A DNA stretch of 22,311 nt from Limnohabitans sp. (GTDB lineage Bacteria > Pseudomonadota > Gammaproteobacteria > Burkholderiales > Burkholderiaceae_C). The DNA is taken from positions 1 through 22,311 of the forward strand of contig JALQUL010000085.1 of assembly GCA_023260735.1 (NCBI GenBank). The letters run 5' to 3'. Shown here piece after piece: positions 8,160-16,515 of the stretch. Under the pieces are notes generated by a model. It was not told where the DNA came from, did not search any database, and saw only the letters and a program-made list of their open reading frames with translations. Every line of letters starts with the position of its first letter. Position 1 is the first letter of the stretch. A program made the translations under genes and the position numbers.

Positions 8160-9788
8160 TTAACCAGCTGCTTGTAAGGCGAGACCAGCATGCTCGCGGA
8201 GCGGATGAAAATGAATTTTTGGGAAGCGCTCTTGGGCTAAGCGTACATCATAGGGTGATGTACATAAATAAGCCAAGGCATTAGCTGCATCATGAGCCAT
8301 ACGAATAGGATAGGCATTTACAAACTCGCGTAACTCTTGCGGTGTATCGGCAGTAATCCAACGAGCGCCTGTGTACTGACATCCTTCTAGGCGGACATCA
8401 GCATCGTATTCGGTTTTTAAACGGTGTTGCACCACTTCAAATTGCAATTGCCCCACAGCACCCAACAACATAGCACCACCAGTTTCTGGCCGAAACACTT
8501 GAATTGCACCTTCCTCACCCAATTGTGCTAAACCTTGTTGTAATTGTTTAGCCCTTAAAGGGTTTTTAAGTACCACCGTCATGAACATTTCTGGCGCAAA
8601 GAAGGGCAAGCCAGTGAATTGCAGGCTGGCACCATCTGTGATGGTATCCCCTAGTTGCACACCACCATGCGTGGTAAAACCAATAATATCGCCAGCATAA
8701 GCTTCTTCGACAGCTTCACGGCGTTGGCTCATAAAGGTGACAACCGAAGTAGGGCGCAATTCTTTGCCAGTACGTTGAACCTTGAGCTTCATACCTGGTG
8801 TGTATTTACCCGAGCACATACGGACAAATGCAATTCGATCTCGGTGTGAGGGATCCATATTCGCTTGTACTTTAAAAACGACACCCGCAAAGGCTTTATC
8901 TTCGGGGGCAATATCTTTAATCACGGGCTGACGGTTTACCATGATGCTGCTTTGACGTGCTTGTGGTGCTGGGGCTAAATCAACCAAAGCATCAAGTACT
9001 TCCATTACACCAAAGTTATTCACGCCAGAACCAAAAAATACTGGAGTTTGTTTGCCCGATAAAAATGCTTCTTTATCAAACGCAGGAGAGGCGCCTTGTA
9101 CCAATTCCATACTTTCTTTGGCAAGGGTATAGTCATGACCAAAACGAGCCGTTAAAGTGGCCTCGTCACTTAAATCAATAGTATCAAAGTCATGGTTTAG
9201 ACGGTCAGAACCAGACTCAAAAACAGTCATTTTTTGAGTCCGTAAATTCATAATCCCTGCAAAGGTTTTGCCTTGGCCAACTGGCCATGTCATAGGCACA
9301 CAAGGCATACCCAATTCGCGTTCGATTTCATCTAATAGTTCGATAGGCTCTCGAACTTCGCGGTCCATTTTATTGACAAAGGTAATAATAGGCGTATCAC
9401 GTTGACGGCACACCTCAATGAGTCGTCTGGTTTGCGCTTCTACACCGTTGGCCGCATCAATTACCATAAGGGCAGAGTCGACAGCGGTTAAAACCCGATA
9501 AGTATCTTCACTGAAGTCTTTGTGACCGGGAGTGTCTAGTAGATTGACCACATGATCACGGTATAACATTTGCATGACCGAGCTTGCCACTGAAATACCC
9601 CTTTGTTTTTCAATTTCCATCCAGTCACTGGTGGCATGGCGACTGGCTTTACGCGCTTTAACTGAACCGGCAATTTGAATTGCGCCTGAAAACAGCAAAA
9701 GTTTTTCAGTTAAGGTGGTTTTACCAGCATCGGGATGAGAAATAATCGCAAAGGTACGGCGACGACGGGTTTCGTTGAGAAATGACAC
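8160..9788 (-). CDS. prfC: Peptide chain release factor 3 (GTPase)
   Basis: RF3 is a cytoplasmic translational GTPase that removes RF1/RF2 from the ribosome after peptide release. With the GTG start at 9788 the protein has 542 residues, close to the usual 525-540, and begins SFLNETRRRRTFAIISHPDAGKTT as in other RF3 proteins. Seen motifs are the P-loop SHPDAGKTT (17-25), RGIS (63-66), DTPGHKDF (85-92) and NKMD (139-142), followed by the beta-barrel and C-terminal domains. AGGG eight bases upstream of the GTG supports this start. The longer frame from a TTG at 9878 adds 30 hydrophobic residues unlike the family and is rejected. The neighbouring genes suggest no operon. Confidence 0.96.
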   Translation of the reverse strand: MSFLNETRRRRTFAIISHPDAGKTTLTEKLLLFSGAIQIAGSVKARKASRHATSDWMEIEKQRGISVASSVMQMLYRDHVVNLLDTPGHKDFSEDTYRVLTAVDSALMVIDAANGVEAQTRRLIEVCRQRDTPIITFVNKMDREVREPIELLDEIERELGMPCVPMTWPVGQGKTFAGIMNLRTQKMTVFESGSDRLNHDFDTIDLSDEATLTARFGHDYTLAKESMELVQGASPAFDKEAFLSGKQTPVFFGSGVNNFGVMEVLDALVDLAPAPQARQSSIMVNRQPVIKDIAPEDKAFAGVVFKVQANMDPSHRDRIAFVRMCSGKYTPGMKLKVQRTGKELRPTSVVTFMSQRREAVEEAYAGDIIGFTTHGGVQLGDTITDGASLQFTGLPFFAPEMFMTVVLKNPLRAKQLQQGLAQLGEEGAIQVFRPETGGAMLLGAVGQLQFEVVQHRLKTEYDADVRLEGCQYTGARWITADTPQELREFVNAYPIRMAHDAANALAYLCTSPYDVRLAQERFPKIHFHPLREHAGLALQAAG

Positions 9789-10313
9789 GGAATGAGCCCT
9801 AAAGAGATTGGAGTTTGTGTGGGCCAAGAGTAAAACACAAGGGTAAAACACAAGGCTACAGCACAAATAAAGGTGCAAGTTTTTTAAATCAGTTTGCTTA
9901 ATAAACCCAGTGGTTTAAAGAAGCCCATTCCAAAACCCAAGATGGGCCGTCATGGAATAGATGGAAGTGGCTTATTGGGACAGTTTTAACCCCATAATTT
10001 TTATAGGTAAATGTCAATAAAATAAGCTTTCTAAGCCAATGCCATGATTGCGATGAGGTGTTTTGTGCAGACTTCCTAAGCAAGGTCTCTATTATCCCAG
10101 ATTTATTGTGGGTCAGCTATTTTTGGTCCTCCAGTTGTTTTTGAAGTCTCAGATAAACGTCAATGATAAAAATTGTTCAATGCATGGTAGTTTTTTACAC
10201 ATTTAGTGAATAAGATTTTCTAAGCTGTGATGTAATAAAAATCCTTGAGGGTTCATATAGAGATGAAAATTTCATAGCCCTTATTTATTTAATTTTGAAT
10301 TAACTTTTGTACA
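9789..10313. other. Intergenic region between prfC and the acyl-CoA-binding protein gene
   Basis: These 525 bases separate two divergent genes and should hold both promoters. A small hairpin (GCCCAT pairing with ATGGGC near 9930) and a weak promoter-like pair TTGAAG, 17 bases, TGATAA around 10145-10170 are the only structures I can point to. The 61-codon frame at 9898-10083 on the minus strand has no ribosome site or familiar motif. I see no tRNA, repeat or mobile-element remnant. Confidence 0.4.
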
Positions 10314-10568
10314 ATGACTGATTTAACTGTCCGTTTTGAAGCCGCTGTAGCTCAATCTAAAGAGCTTTCAAGCCGACCTAATAATGCTACTTTATTAAAA
10401 ATATATGCTTTATATAAACAAGGCACTCAAGGTGATCTGCAAGATGCTAAGCCAGGCTTTTCTGATATGGTGGGACGTGCCAAATGGGACGCTTGGAATG
10501 CTTTAAAAGGCACATCTCCTGAGCAAGCTCAAAAAAAATATATTGATCTTATTGACTCTCTTGAGTAA
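10314..10568 (+). CDS. Acyl-CoA-binding protein
   Basis: This 84-residue protein is a complete ACBP domain. These small cytoplasmic four-helix proteins bind long-chain acyl-CoA esters and act as a pool or carrier. Diagnostic residues are YALYKQGTQGD (helix 2 with the acyl-CoA-binding Tyr and Lys) and the AKWDAWNALKGTSPEQAQKKYI signature. Length matches the family (about 85-90). The ATG at 10314 has no clear Shine-Dalgarno sequence, but the domain starts at once, so no other start fits. Its last 20 bases overlap the 3' end of the convergent PHA-system gene, so both share a terminator-free junction. Acyl-CoA binding and polyhydroxyalkanoate metabolism draw on the same 3-hydroxyacyl-CoA pool, but a functional link here is only inferred. 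Confidence 0.93.
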   Translation: MTDLTVRFEAAVAQSKELSSRPNNATLLKIYALYKQGTQGDLQDAKPGFSDMVGRAKWDAWNALKGTSPEQAQKKYIDLIDSLE

Positions 10569-10848
10569 TTAACTCATCTAATTTTTGATTCATTTCTGCC
10601 AATATTTTGTCTTTAAAAGCACCCAATAAAAATCCTAAAGTGGCATCTAACTCGAAGGTGTTGGCTGTCACTTTTAGACTGCCTTTTACGCCTGATCGAG
10701 AAAATTCCAAGCAATCAGCGACGTCTCCTTCTTGATAGCTGCAGGTCATATCAAATTTTTCAGTTGATTTTTCGCCCCATTTTTTTGCAATAAGTCTGGC
10801 TTTTTCAAAGCCCAAGGGATGTTCACGGCGTAATTGAATGGTGGTCAT
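10549..10848 (-). CDS. Polyhydroxyalkanoic acid system family protein (PHA_gran_rgn)
   Basis: The 99-residue product matches the family annotated as a putative polyhydroxyalkanoic acid system protein. It opens with IQLRREHPLGFEKARLIAKKW, then FDMTCSYQEGDVADCLEFSRSGVKGSLKV, and ends with the conserved ELDATLGFLLGAFKDKI. The family is found in PHA-forming proteobacteria and is thought to be associated with granules or their control; the exact function is unknown. The gene is third in a minus-strand series, 26 bases after the aminopeptidase stop, so it is probably cotranscribed with it. No Shine-Dalgarno sequence is seen before the ATG at 10848. Its 3' end overlaps the acyl-CoA-binding protein gene by 20 bases, tail to tail. 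No PHA synthase or phasin lies in this window. Confidence 0.85.
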   Translation of the reverse strand: MTTIQLRREHPLGFEKARLIAKKWGEKSTEKFDMTCSYQEGDVADCLEFSRSGVKGSLKVTANTFELDATLGFLLGAFKDKILAEMNQKLDELITQESQ

Positions 10849-10874
10849 ATAAAAAAAGATGAAAGATAGTAGTG

Positions 10875-12008
10875 TTAGTGGGATATTTTAGTTTTAGCGA
10901 TTTGGTTCAATTGCTTTAATTTGGATTGTCTATCTTGAAAACTGAGATTAGCTAATGCTTGAACCTCCTCATAAAATATTGGCCAGTTATTACTTTGTTG
11001 GTAGAGATAAATAAAAGCATCTACCCATACATCGTAAGTGGCATCAGAAACCAAGGCTGCATTATTAAGTGAAAAAGCCCAGGCATCAAAAGAGCTATCG
11101 CCTTGCCACTGCTGTTTGAACTCGAGATAGGCTGTCTTGAACTCTAACATGGCTTGCGCTTTTTGTGCTAAGGCCCAATCTTTCGAAATTTTTTGTTCTT
11201 CATAGGCCTTATAAACGGCTAATAATTGTTGTCTTGTGTGTTTAGTTAATTGTTTAAATTGATCACGTTTTTGCCTGCGTATGGCGTCTTTATCAATATC
11301 TGTTATTGGGTTTTCGAGCGCTTGCATGGCATTAGCTAACTGACTTTTTTGTGCCAGCCATTGTTGCCAGCCTATTTTTTCAACTGCAGTAGCAAAAGAT
11401 TCATTAAAGGCACTGTCATCAGGGGCATAAACTTTTTGGTGCGCTAACTCATGAAAAATCAAGCTAATTAATTCTTGGTCCGGATAATAGACAAAGGTAT
11501 TGAGAATTGGGTCACCACCTAAAAGATTACTCCACCCTAAACTTGAATAGGCAGGGACGGGATAGGTTTTGACTTCATAACCTAAAGTTTCAAGCTCTTT
11601 GGCTTGTTGCTGGGCTGCCTCTAGGGTGTAAAAGCCTTTGTAACTCACACATCCGGCAATCCAAAAACACCATGTTTTAGCTTGAAGTGAGAGCTGCGGT
11701 GCCGCCACGACATTCCAAACAGCAGCTTTTTGATTCAAGTCGGCATAACGTGTGTAACTAGCATTATCGGGTAAGAACAGTTGCTCACTGGCAAATTGCC
11801 TAGCCTTTGCACTTAGGGCTAAACGCTGTTTTAAGGGCTCGGGTGTTTTGGGGTCTTTAAGGACTTCATCAATTGGTTGGGCTTTTAACAGCATACCCAT
11901 ATGACCATTTGCAGCTTGCCAATAGTACTGCGTACTAGCGCAACTACTCAAGCCTAAAAGTAGCAGTATAAAAGCCAAAAAAAGCCATTTGACACCCATA
12001 AATTTCAT
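10875..12008 (-). CDS. Lipoprotein zinc aminopeptidase (PF10023-type predicted aminopeptidase)
   Basis: The 377-residue protein starts with a lipoprotein signal peptide: a hydrophobic core at residues 8-20 and lipobox LSSC with C23 as the lipidated cysteine. It is thus probably tethered to the periplasmic side of a membrane. The zinc site is HELAH (H186, E187, H190), with E203 in the following NESFATAVE helix as third ligand, the gluzincin arrangement. YYWQAANGHMGML just after the lipobox is the family's hallmark. The predicted role is removal of N-terminal residues from peptides; the substrate is unknown. The gene lies 17 bases downstream of the molybdopterin oxidoreductase gene and 26 bases upstream of the PHA-system gene, suggesting a three-gene transcript. 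Confidence 0.88.
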   Translation of the reverse strand: MKFMGVKWLFLAFILLLLGLSSCASTQYYWQAANGHMGMLLKAQPIDEVLKDPKTPEPLKQRLALSAKARQFASEQLFLPDNASYTRYADLNQKAAVWNVVAAPQLSLQAKTWCFWIAGCVSYKGFYTLEAAQQQAKELETLGYEVKTYPVPAYSSLGWSNLLGGDPILNTFVYYPDQELISLIFHELAHQKVYAPDDSAFNESFATAVEKIGWQQWLAQKSQLANAMQALENPITDIDKDAIRRQKRDQFKQLTKHTRQQLLAVYKAYEEQKISKDWALAQKAQAMLEFKTAYLEFKQQWQGDSSFDAWAFSLNNAALVSDATYDVWVDAFIYLYQQSNNWPIFYEEVQALANLSFQDRQSKLKQLNQIAKTKISH

Positions 12009-12025
12009 TGCAGTGAAGGTCTGTT

Positions 12026-14152
12026 TTATTGTCCTAATGCTTCAAATTGTGCATCTGTTAGTTTTTCAATTTCGACTAAACAATCATAAAAAACAGGTGC
12101 TCTGCCCATATCAGTTAACTTTTGGCTGGTGAGTTCATTTACATTGGTACCAGCCAATGAAATTTTTCGCCACCAAATACCTAAGGCATTGACGACACCA
12201 GCACGGGCTCGGTGGTTTAAGTGGGCTCGGCAGATATAACTTCCACGGTCATTAAAGAGCCTTACTGCGTCGCCTTGAGTAATGCCTCGTTTGTCAGCGT
12301 CTAATTGGTTAATTTCAACATAGGGCTCGCCCTCAATTGCAAGTAGTGATTCAACGTTTACAAAAGTGGTATTTAAAAAGTTACGAGCTGGAGGTGAGAT
12401 CATGGCTAGCGGGTAGCGGTGGTCTGATCCAGGCAGTTCGTAATTGGCAATATAACTTGGAATGGCGGATATTCCTTGCTTGGCCAAACGCTCGCTGTAA
12501 AACTCACATTTGCCAGATGGAGTGGGGAATTGCCCTTTGGCAAACGGGGCATCACTAAGGCTTGAATGCACAAAACCTTGAGTGTTAATAACTTGCCAAT
12601 CAATCAGGCCATCAAAAGCGGTTTTACAAAGACTTTCATCGGACTCGGTAAATACCTCTGTAAGTGCACCTTGACATAAACCCATTTCACGGGCTAATAA
12701 TCTGAAAAATTCAGTATTGCTTTTCGCCTGACCTAATGGGGCAATAGCAGGCTTATTGAGTAATACATCGGTGTGTCCATAGGCCTTATGAATGTCCCAG
12801 TGCTCTAGTTGAGTGGTAGCAGGGAACACATAATCGGCATAGTCGGTAGTATCGGTTAAAAAATGCTCGAGTACCACGGTAAAGAGGTTTTCACGGGCTA
12901 AACCCTGAACCACTTTCCCTGACTCGGGGGCAATTGCTGCTGGATTACTATTAAAAATAATCATGGCTTCAATGGCAGGACCCCACTGCTCTGAGCTTTC
13001 TTTTAATAAGTCGTCGCCAATGGTGGTCATATTGATAACTCTGCGCCGTACTTTTGCTAAATCGGGTCTTTGTAAAGCAGCCGACCTCGCAACATTGGCG
13101 CTAGAACTTGATAATAAAGCACCGCCAGCCGCATGACGCCAAGCACCAATTAAAGCAGGTAAGCTCAGCACCGCCCTCACCGCATTGCCACCCCCTTTAG
13201 TACGTTGCATGCCGTAATTGAGGCGAATCGCAGCCGCTTTGTTATTTCTAAAACAAGTGCCATATTCTTGGGCTAAAGCAATAATTTCTTGGGCTGTAAT
13301 GCCGCAAACTACAGCAGCCTTTTCTGGTGACCAAGCCATTGCTTCTTGTCGTAACATTTCAAAACCCAAGGTATAGTTTTGAATATAGTCATGATCTAGG
13401 TCATTATTGCAAATGAGTTGATGCATGATTGACAAGGCCAAAGCAGCATCAGTGCCAGGTAAAATCGCAATATGCTGATGACATTTATCGGCGGTTTCAG
13501 TTTTACGTGGGTCAATACAAATAAGTTTTGCACCTTTGCGTTTGGCTTCTTGGGCGTAGCGCCAAAAATGTAAATTACTGGTAATGGAGTTACTTCCCCA
13601 AATAATAATTAAATCACTATTAGCAAATTGTTCAACTTTAGTTCCTAGTTTTGCTCCTAAAGTGTAGGTCATGCCCTCAGCTCCAGCTGAGGCACAAATA
13701 GTACGGTCAAGGTCGCTAGTACCTAAATAATTAAAAATACGTTCAGAAATAGAGTCCCCTTGCACAGCGCCTAAAGTGCCACCATAGCTGTAAGGCAAAA
13801 TAGCGAGGGGGTTAGTGGCTACCAAAGCATTTAATCGATTGGCAACGTCTTTTAATGCCTCTTCCCAGCTCACTGGCTCGAATAAGCCTTCACCCTTGGC
13901 ACCTACCCTTTTAAGAGGCGTTAAAATTCGGTCTTTGTGATAAGTACGCTCAGTGTATTTAGACACTTTGTTGCACAACACCCCATGAGTATTGGGATGA
14001 TGAGGATTACCCTGTACCTTTACTGCAAGTCCGTTGTTAACAGTGGTAATAATAGAGCAGGTGTCAGGGCAGTCATGAGGGCAAGCGCCTAAAACTTGTT
14101 GGCTAGATTGTTCGCCGTAAGCTAAATTATCAAGGTGAAAACTGTGTTCCAA
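12026..14152 (-). CDS. Molybdopterin-dependent oxidoreductase, single large subunit with [4Fe-4S] site
   Basis: The 708-residue product belongs to the formate dehydrogenase/DMSO reductase superfamily. The N-terminal [4Fe-4S] domain has C24, C28, C32 and C60 (ACPHDCPDTC, then GVLC). The central domain includes LDRTICASAGAEG (149-160), the loop where the Mo/W ligand is expected, with C153 and S155 as candidates, and LIIWGSNSITSNLHFW for cofactor nucleotide binding. The C-terminal molydopterin-dinucleotide-binding barrel includes EINQLDADKRGI and GDAVRLFNDRG. No Tat signal is visible, so it is probably cytoplasmic. The start is TTG at 14152: AAAGGA lies about six bases upstream, and no in-frame ATG occurs before the iron-sulfur motif. 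No electron-transfer or membrane subunit genes adjoin. The substrate cannot be assigned from the sequence. Confidence 0.88.
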   Translation of the reverse strand: MEHSFHLDNLAYGEQSSQQVLGACPHDCPDTCSIITTVNNGLAVKVQGNPHHPNTHGVLCNKVSKYTERTYHKDRILTPLKRVGAKGEGLFEPVSWEEALKDVANRLNALVATNPLAILPYSYGGTLGAVQGDSISERIFNYLGTSDLDRTICASAGAEGMTYTLGAKLGTKVEQFANSDLIIIWGSNSITSNLHFWRYAQEAKRKGAKLICIDPRKTETADKCHQHIAILPGTDAALALSIMHQLICNNDLDHDYIQNYTLGFEMLRQEAMAWSPEKAAVVCGITAQEIIALAQEYGTCFRNNKAAAIRLNYGMQRTKGGGNAVRAVLSLPALIGAWRHAAGGALLSSSSANVARSAALQRPDLAKVRRRVINMTTIGDDLLKESSEQWGPAIEAMIIFNSNPAAIAPESGKVVQGLARENLFTVVLEHFLTDTTDYADYVFPATTQLEHWDIHKAYGHTDVLLNKPAIAPLGQAKSNTEFFRLLAREMGLCQGALTEVFTESDESLCKTAFDGLIDWQVINTQGFVHSSLSDAPFAKGQFPTPSGKCEFYSERLAKQGISAIPSYIANYELPGSDHRYPLAMISPPARNFLNTTFVNVESLLAIEGEPYVEINQLDADKRGITQGDAVRLFNDRGSYICRAHLNHRARAGVVNALGIWWRKISLAGTNVNELTSQKLTDMGRAPVFYDCLVEIEKLTDAQFEALGQ

Positions 14153-14185
14153 GGTGAATCCTTTTGATTCGAAAAATAGAGGAGG

Positions 14186-14207
14186 CTTTAAGGAATGATT
14201 CTTAAAG
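14186..14207. promoter_or_regulatory. Near-palindrome upstream of the molybdopterin oxidoreductase gene, possible operator
   Basis: CTTTAAG (14186-14192) and CTTAAAG (14201-14207) form perfect 7-base arms around GAATGATT, which itself nearly continues the symmetry. The site ends 34 bases upstream of the TTG start on the minus strand, where a promoter or operator is expected. A regulatory role is inferred from position only. Confidence 0.3.
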
Positions 14208-14232
14208 TAAAAATGGGCGTGAAACGAATTAG

Positions 14233-14277
14233 CAAAAAGTCAAATCAAGCTTTAAATTTAATGAATAATAAAAGCTT
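14233..14277 (-). terminator. Possible terminator of the sensor-kinase operon
   Basis: Reading the minus strand, AAGCTTT (complement of 14271-14277, overlapping the kinase stop) can pair with AAAGCTT (complement of 14247-14253) across a 17-base AT-rich loop. A run of five T (complement of 14233-14237) follows nine bases later. The stem is short and the T-run is offset, so this is a weak call. Confidence 0.3.
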
Positions 14278-15754
14278 AACTTATGCTAGAGTCGCCTAAT
14301 GGTAGCAAGATTGTGACGACTAAACCACCCTCTGCATGATTATGTAATCTTATTTCACCACTATGGGCTTGAATAATAGCATTGGCAATTCCCATTCCCA
14401 AACCTGTTACGCTGGGGTTTTGCTGTTGACCATGTGGTAAGCGAGTATGTGGCTCAAAGGCCGACCCAATTAAAGCGGGGGGTATTCCAGGTCCAAAATC
14501 ACGAATTTCAATCACTGCATAAGGAGGATTTTTGAACAACTGAATATGTGCTTTTTTACCGTATAAAACAGCATTGTCAATTAGGTTACTCAGAGCGCGC
14601 TCTAGGGCTAGCGGTTTGGCTGGCACAATGAGAGCTTCAAGTTGAGTTTCAATAGCCGCGTCAGGATAAATGGGGCGTGTTGCAAGCCGTTGCAACATGG
14701 CATCCAATTTAATCTGATCTACATTTTCATGAATATCGGAATCCTTAACGCTTTGTAATGCTGTTTTCACCATGCGATCTAAGTCATCAAGATCTTCATT
14801 GAAGTCGGCTCTTAAATCATCATCATCAAGTAACTCAGTACGTAATTTGAGTCGCATTATGGGGGTTTTTAGGCCATGTGAAATTCCCTGAAAAAGTCTT
14901 TCACGGTCGAGTAAGTAGCGTTGTATATGAGCTTGCATTTGATTAAATGCTTTTGCGGTACGTCTTAATTCAGTGGTGCCTGTTTCAGGAATAGGTTCAG
15001 GTACACCTCCAGGACGACCAAAAATGTCGGCTGCATGAGCGATTTTATTGAGCGGTTTGACAAGGCCTCGCACCAATAAAAATGACAAAACTAAAACAGT
15101 TAACAAAGTAAGTAAACCCAAGCCTAATTTATCGAGCGTAAAACTAGCATTTTTTTGAAAAAAATAAGGGTCTGGCATGGTGGTGGCCAAATAAAGCCAC
15201 GTATTAGTTTCGATCTCGGCTTGAATCACCAAGATAGGCACTTGAGTATCACTTAATAATAAAGTGGTGTCAGTCCATAATTCGGGTAAATCAGTTACAT
15301 ATCGACCATCATCAGCGACCACTAAACCCTTTGGCCAAGCAAAAACCGCCACTGCTTGAGTGGTTGACTGGTTGACATGTTTTCTTAAGCCAGCTTGAAT
15401 AGATTGCGCCACCTCTGTAACTAGAGAGTTATTTTGGATGGCTGGAACAGGGATATAGGATTGATTGACATTAACGAAAAATCTAGTTCCTCCCATTGTG
15501 CGAAGTTGCTCTATGAGAATTGGGCGGTACTGAGTAGGTAAATCTTTAAAAAATCTGATAGTACCTATAGCGTTAATGGCTAATTGTTGACCCGATTTAA
15601 GTGCATCAAGACGGGTTGTTTCACGTAATTGTTGTTGCCATGCCCAAGAGCTCAACAATTGGACACTAATAATTCCGGTCAACATGACAACCAATAACCT
15701 ACCCAATAAAGTATTGGGTAGAAGTTGTTGCCACAAAGAGCGAATAAATGTCAT
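14276..15754 (-). CDS. Sensor histidine kinase (EnvZ/GltS-like)
   Basis: The 492-residue inner-membrane kinase has TM1 at about residues 17-36, a periplasmic sensor region of about 170 residues, TM2 at about 209-229, a HAMP linker (to about 283) and a HisKA domain with H293 in GISHGLKTPIMRLKLRTEL. A HATPase domain follows with N-box LSNLIDNAVLYG (388-399), G1 DFGPGIP (419-425) and G2 GLGMGI (451-456). It should phosphorylate the response regulator encoded 38 bases upstream. One oddity is that the residue after the phospho-accepting His is Gly (G294), where Asp or Glu is usual in HisKA kinases. The ATG has no clear Shine-Dalgarno sequence. Linkage to a sugar-binding protein suggests the input is a periplasmic sugar, possibly presented by that protein. 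Confidence 0.92.
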   Translation of the reverse strand: MTFIRSLWQQLLPNTLLGRLLVVMLTGIISVQLLSSWAWQQQLRETTRLDALKSGQQLAINAIGTIRFFKDLPTQYRPILIEQLRTMGGTRFFVNVNQSYIPVPAIQNNSLVTEVAQSIQAGLRKHVNQSTTQAVAVFAWPKGLVVADDGRYVTDLPELWTDTTLLLSDTQVPILVIQAEIETNTWLYLATTMPDPYFFQKNASFTLDKLGLGLLTLLTVLVLSFLLVRGLVKPLNKIAHAADIFGRPGGVPEPIPETGTTELRRTAKAFNQMQAHIQRYLLDRERLFQGISHGLKTPIMRLKLRTELLDDDDLRADFNEDLDDLDRMVKTALQSVKDSDIHENVDQIKLDAMLQRLATRPIYPDAAIETQLEALIVPAKPLALERALSNLIDNAVLYGKKAHIQLFKNPPYAVIEIRDFGPGIPPALIGSAFEPHTRLPHGQQQNPSVTGLGMGIANAIIQAHSGEIRLHNHAEGGLVVTILLPLGDSSIS

Positions 15755-15792
15755 GAATTACTTGGTAATGCTACACTTTTGATGGGTTGAAA

Positions 15793-16515
15793 TTACACAT
15801 CAGTTGCTGTTGTAGTAACATCAGCAGAAAATACATAACCACTGCCACGCACTGTTTTAATTAAGACTGGGTGCTTACCATCGTCGCTGAGGCGCTGACG
15901 TAAACGACTAACTTGCACATCAAGTGAGCGGTCGAGTGGGCCTAAGTCACGCCCACGAGTTTGCTCCATGAGGCGACCACGATCTAGTGTTTCGCCCGCA
16001 TGTTCAGCAAAGAATCTTAATAAATTAAAGTCCATGCTGGTAAGCACGATGGGTTCACCGTTAGGGTCGGTGACGATACGCTCGACTAAATCAACTACAA
16101 AACCAGAGAAGCGTAAATAACGTACGGGGCCGTTATTTTGACCACCCGTCATACGACGCTGAATTGCCTTAATGCGTGCTAATAATTCGCGTGGATTATA
16201 GGGCTTGGCCATGTAATCGTCAGCGCCTAACTCTAGACCGACAATACGGTCGGTGTCATCTGCGCTAGCGGTGAGCATAATAATAGGGACTGCATTATTT
16301 TGCCTTACGTGACGACATAAAGCAAAGCCATCTGTGTCAGGTAACATGACATCTAAAATGACCAATCCAATCGTTTCTTTAAGACGGTCATATTCTTGCA
16401 TAAAGCTAGCACCATCGTGAGCGGCATAAACCTCATACTGATGTCTTTCAAGATAAGACTTTAAAAGATTGCGAGTTTTGATATCGTCATCGACAAGAAG
16501 AATAGATTTAATCAT
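15793..16515 (-). CDS. OmpR-family response regulator (GltR-like)
   Basis: The 240-residue cytoplasmic regulator has an N-terminal receiver domain with the acidic cluster D9-D11, phospho-acceptor D55 (LVILDVMLPDTDG), T82 and K104 (YMAKPYNP). A C-terminal winged-helix DNA-binding domain follows from about residue 133, including SMDFNLLRFFAEHAGETLDRGRL and the SLDVQVSRLRQRL recognition region. The domain layout and length are standard. Its ATG overlaps the stop of the sugar-binding protein gene by four bases (ATGA), implying translational coupling, and the kinase gene follows 38 bases later. In pseudomonads a similar regulator (GltR) next to a glucose-binding protein controls glucose uptake; an equivalent job here is inferred from the gene order. 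Confidence 0.94.
   Translation of the reverse strand: MIKSILLVDDDIKTRNLLKSYLERHQYEVYAAHDGASFMQEYDRLKETIGLVILDVMLPDTDGFALCRHVRQNNAVPIIMLTASADDTDRIVGLELGADDYMAKPYNPRELLARIKAIQRRMTGGQNNGPVRYLRFSGFVVDLVERIVTDPNGEPIVLTSMDFNLLRFFAEHAGETLDRGRLMEQTRGRDLGPLDRSLDVQVSRLRQRLSDDGKHPVLIKTVRGSGYVFSADVTTTATDV

Noticed and set aside
9789..9878. N-terminal extension of PrfC to a TTG at 9878
   Set aside because: The 30 hydrophobic residues would look like a signal peptide on a cytoplasmic GTPase; GTG 9788 with AGGG upstream matches RF3 starts.
9898..10083. 61-codon minus-strand ORF in the gap beside prfC
   Set aside because: No ribosome-binding site, no known motif and an unusual Trp/His-rich composition; most likely a random frame.
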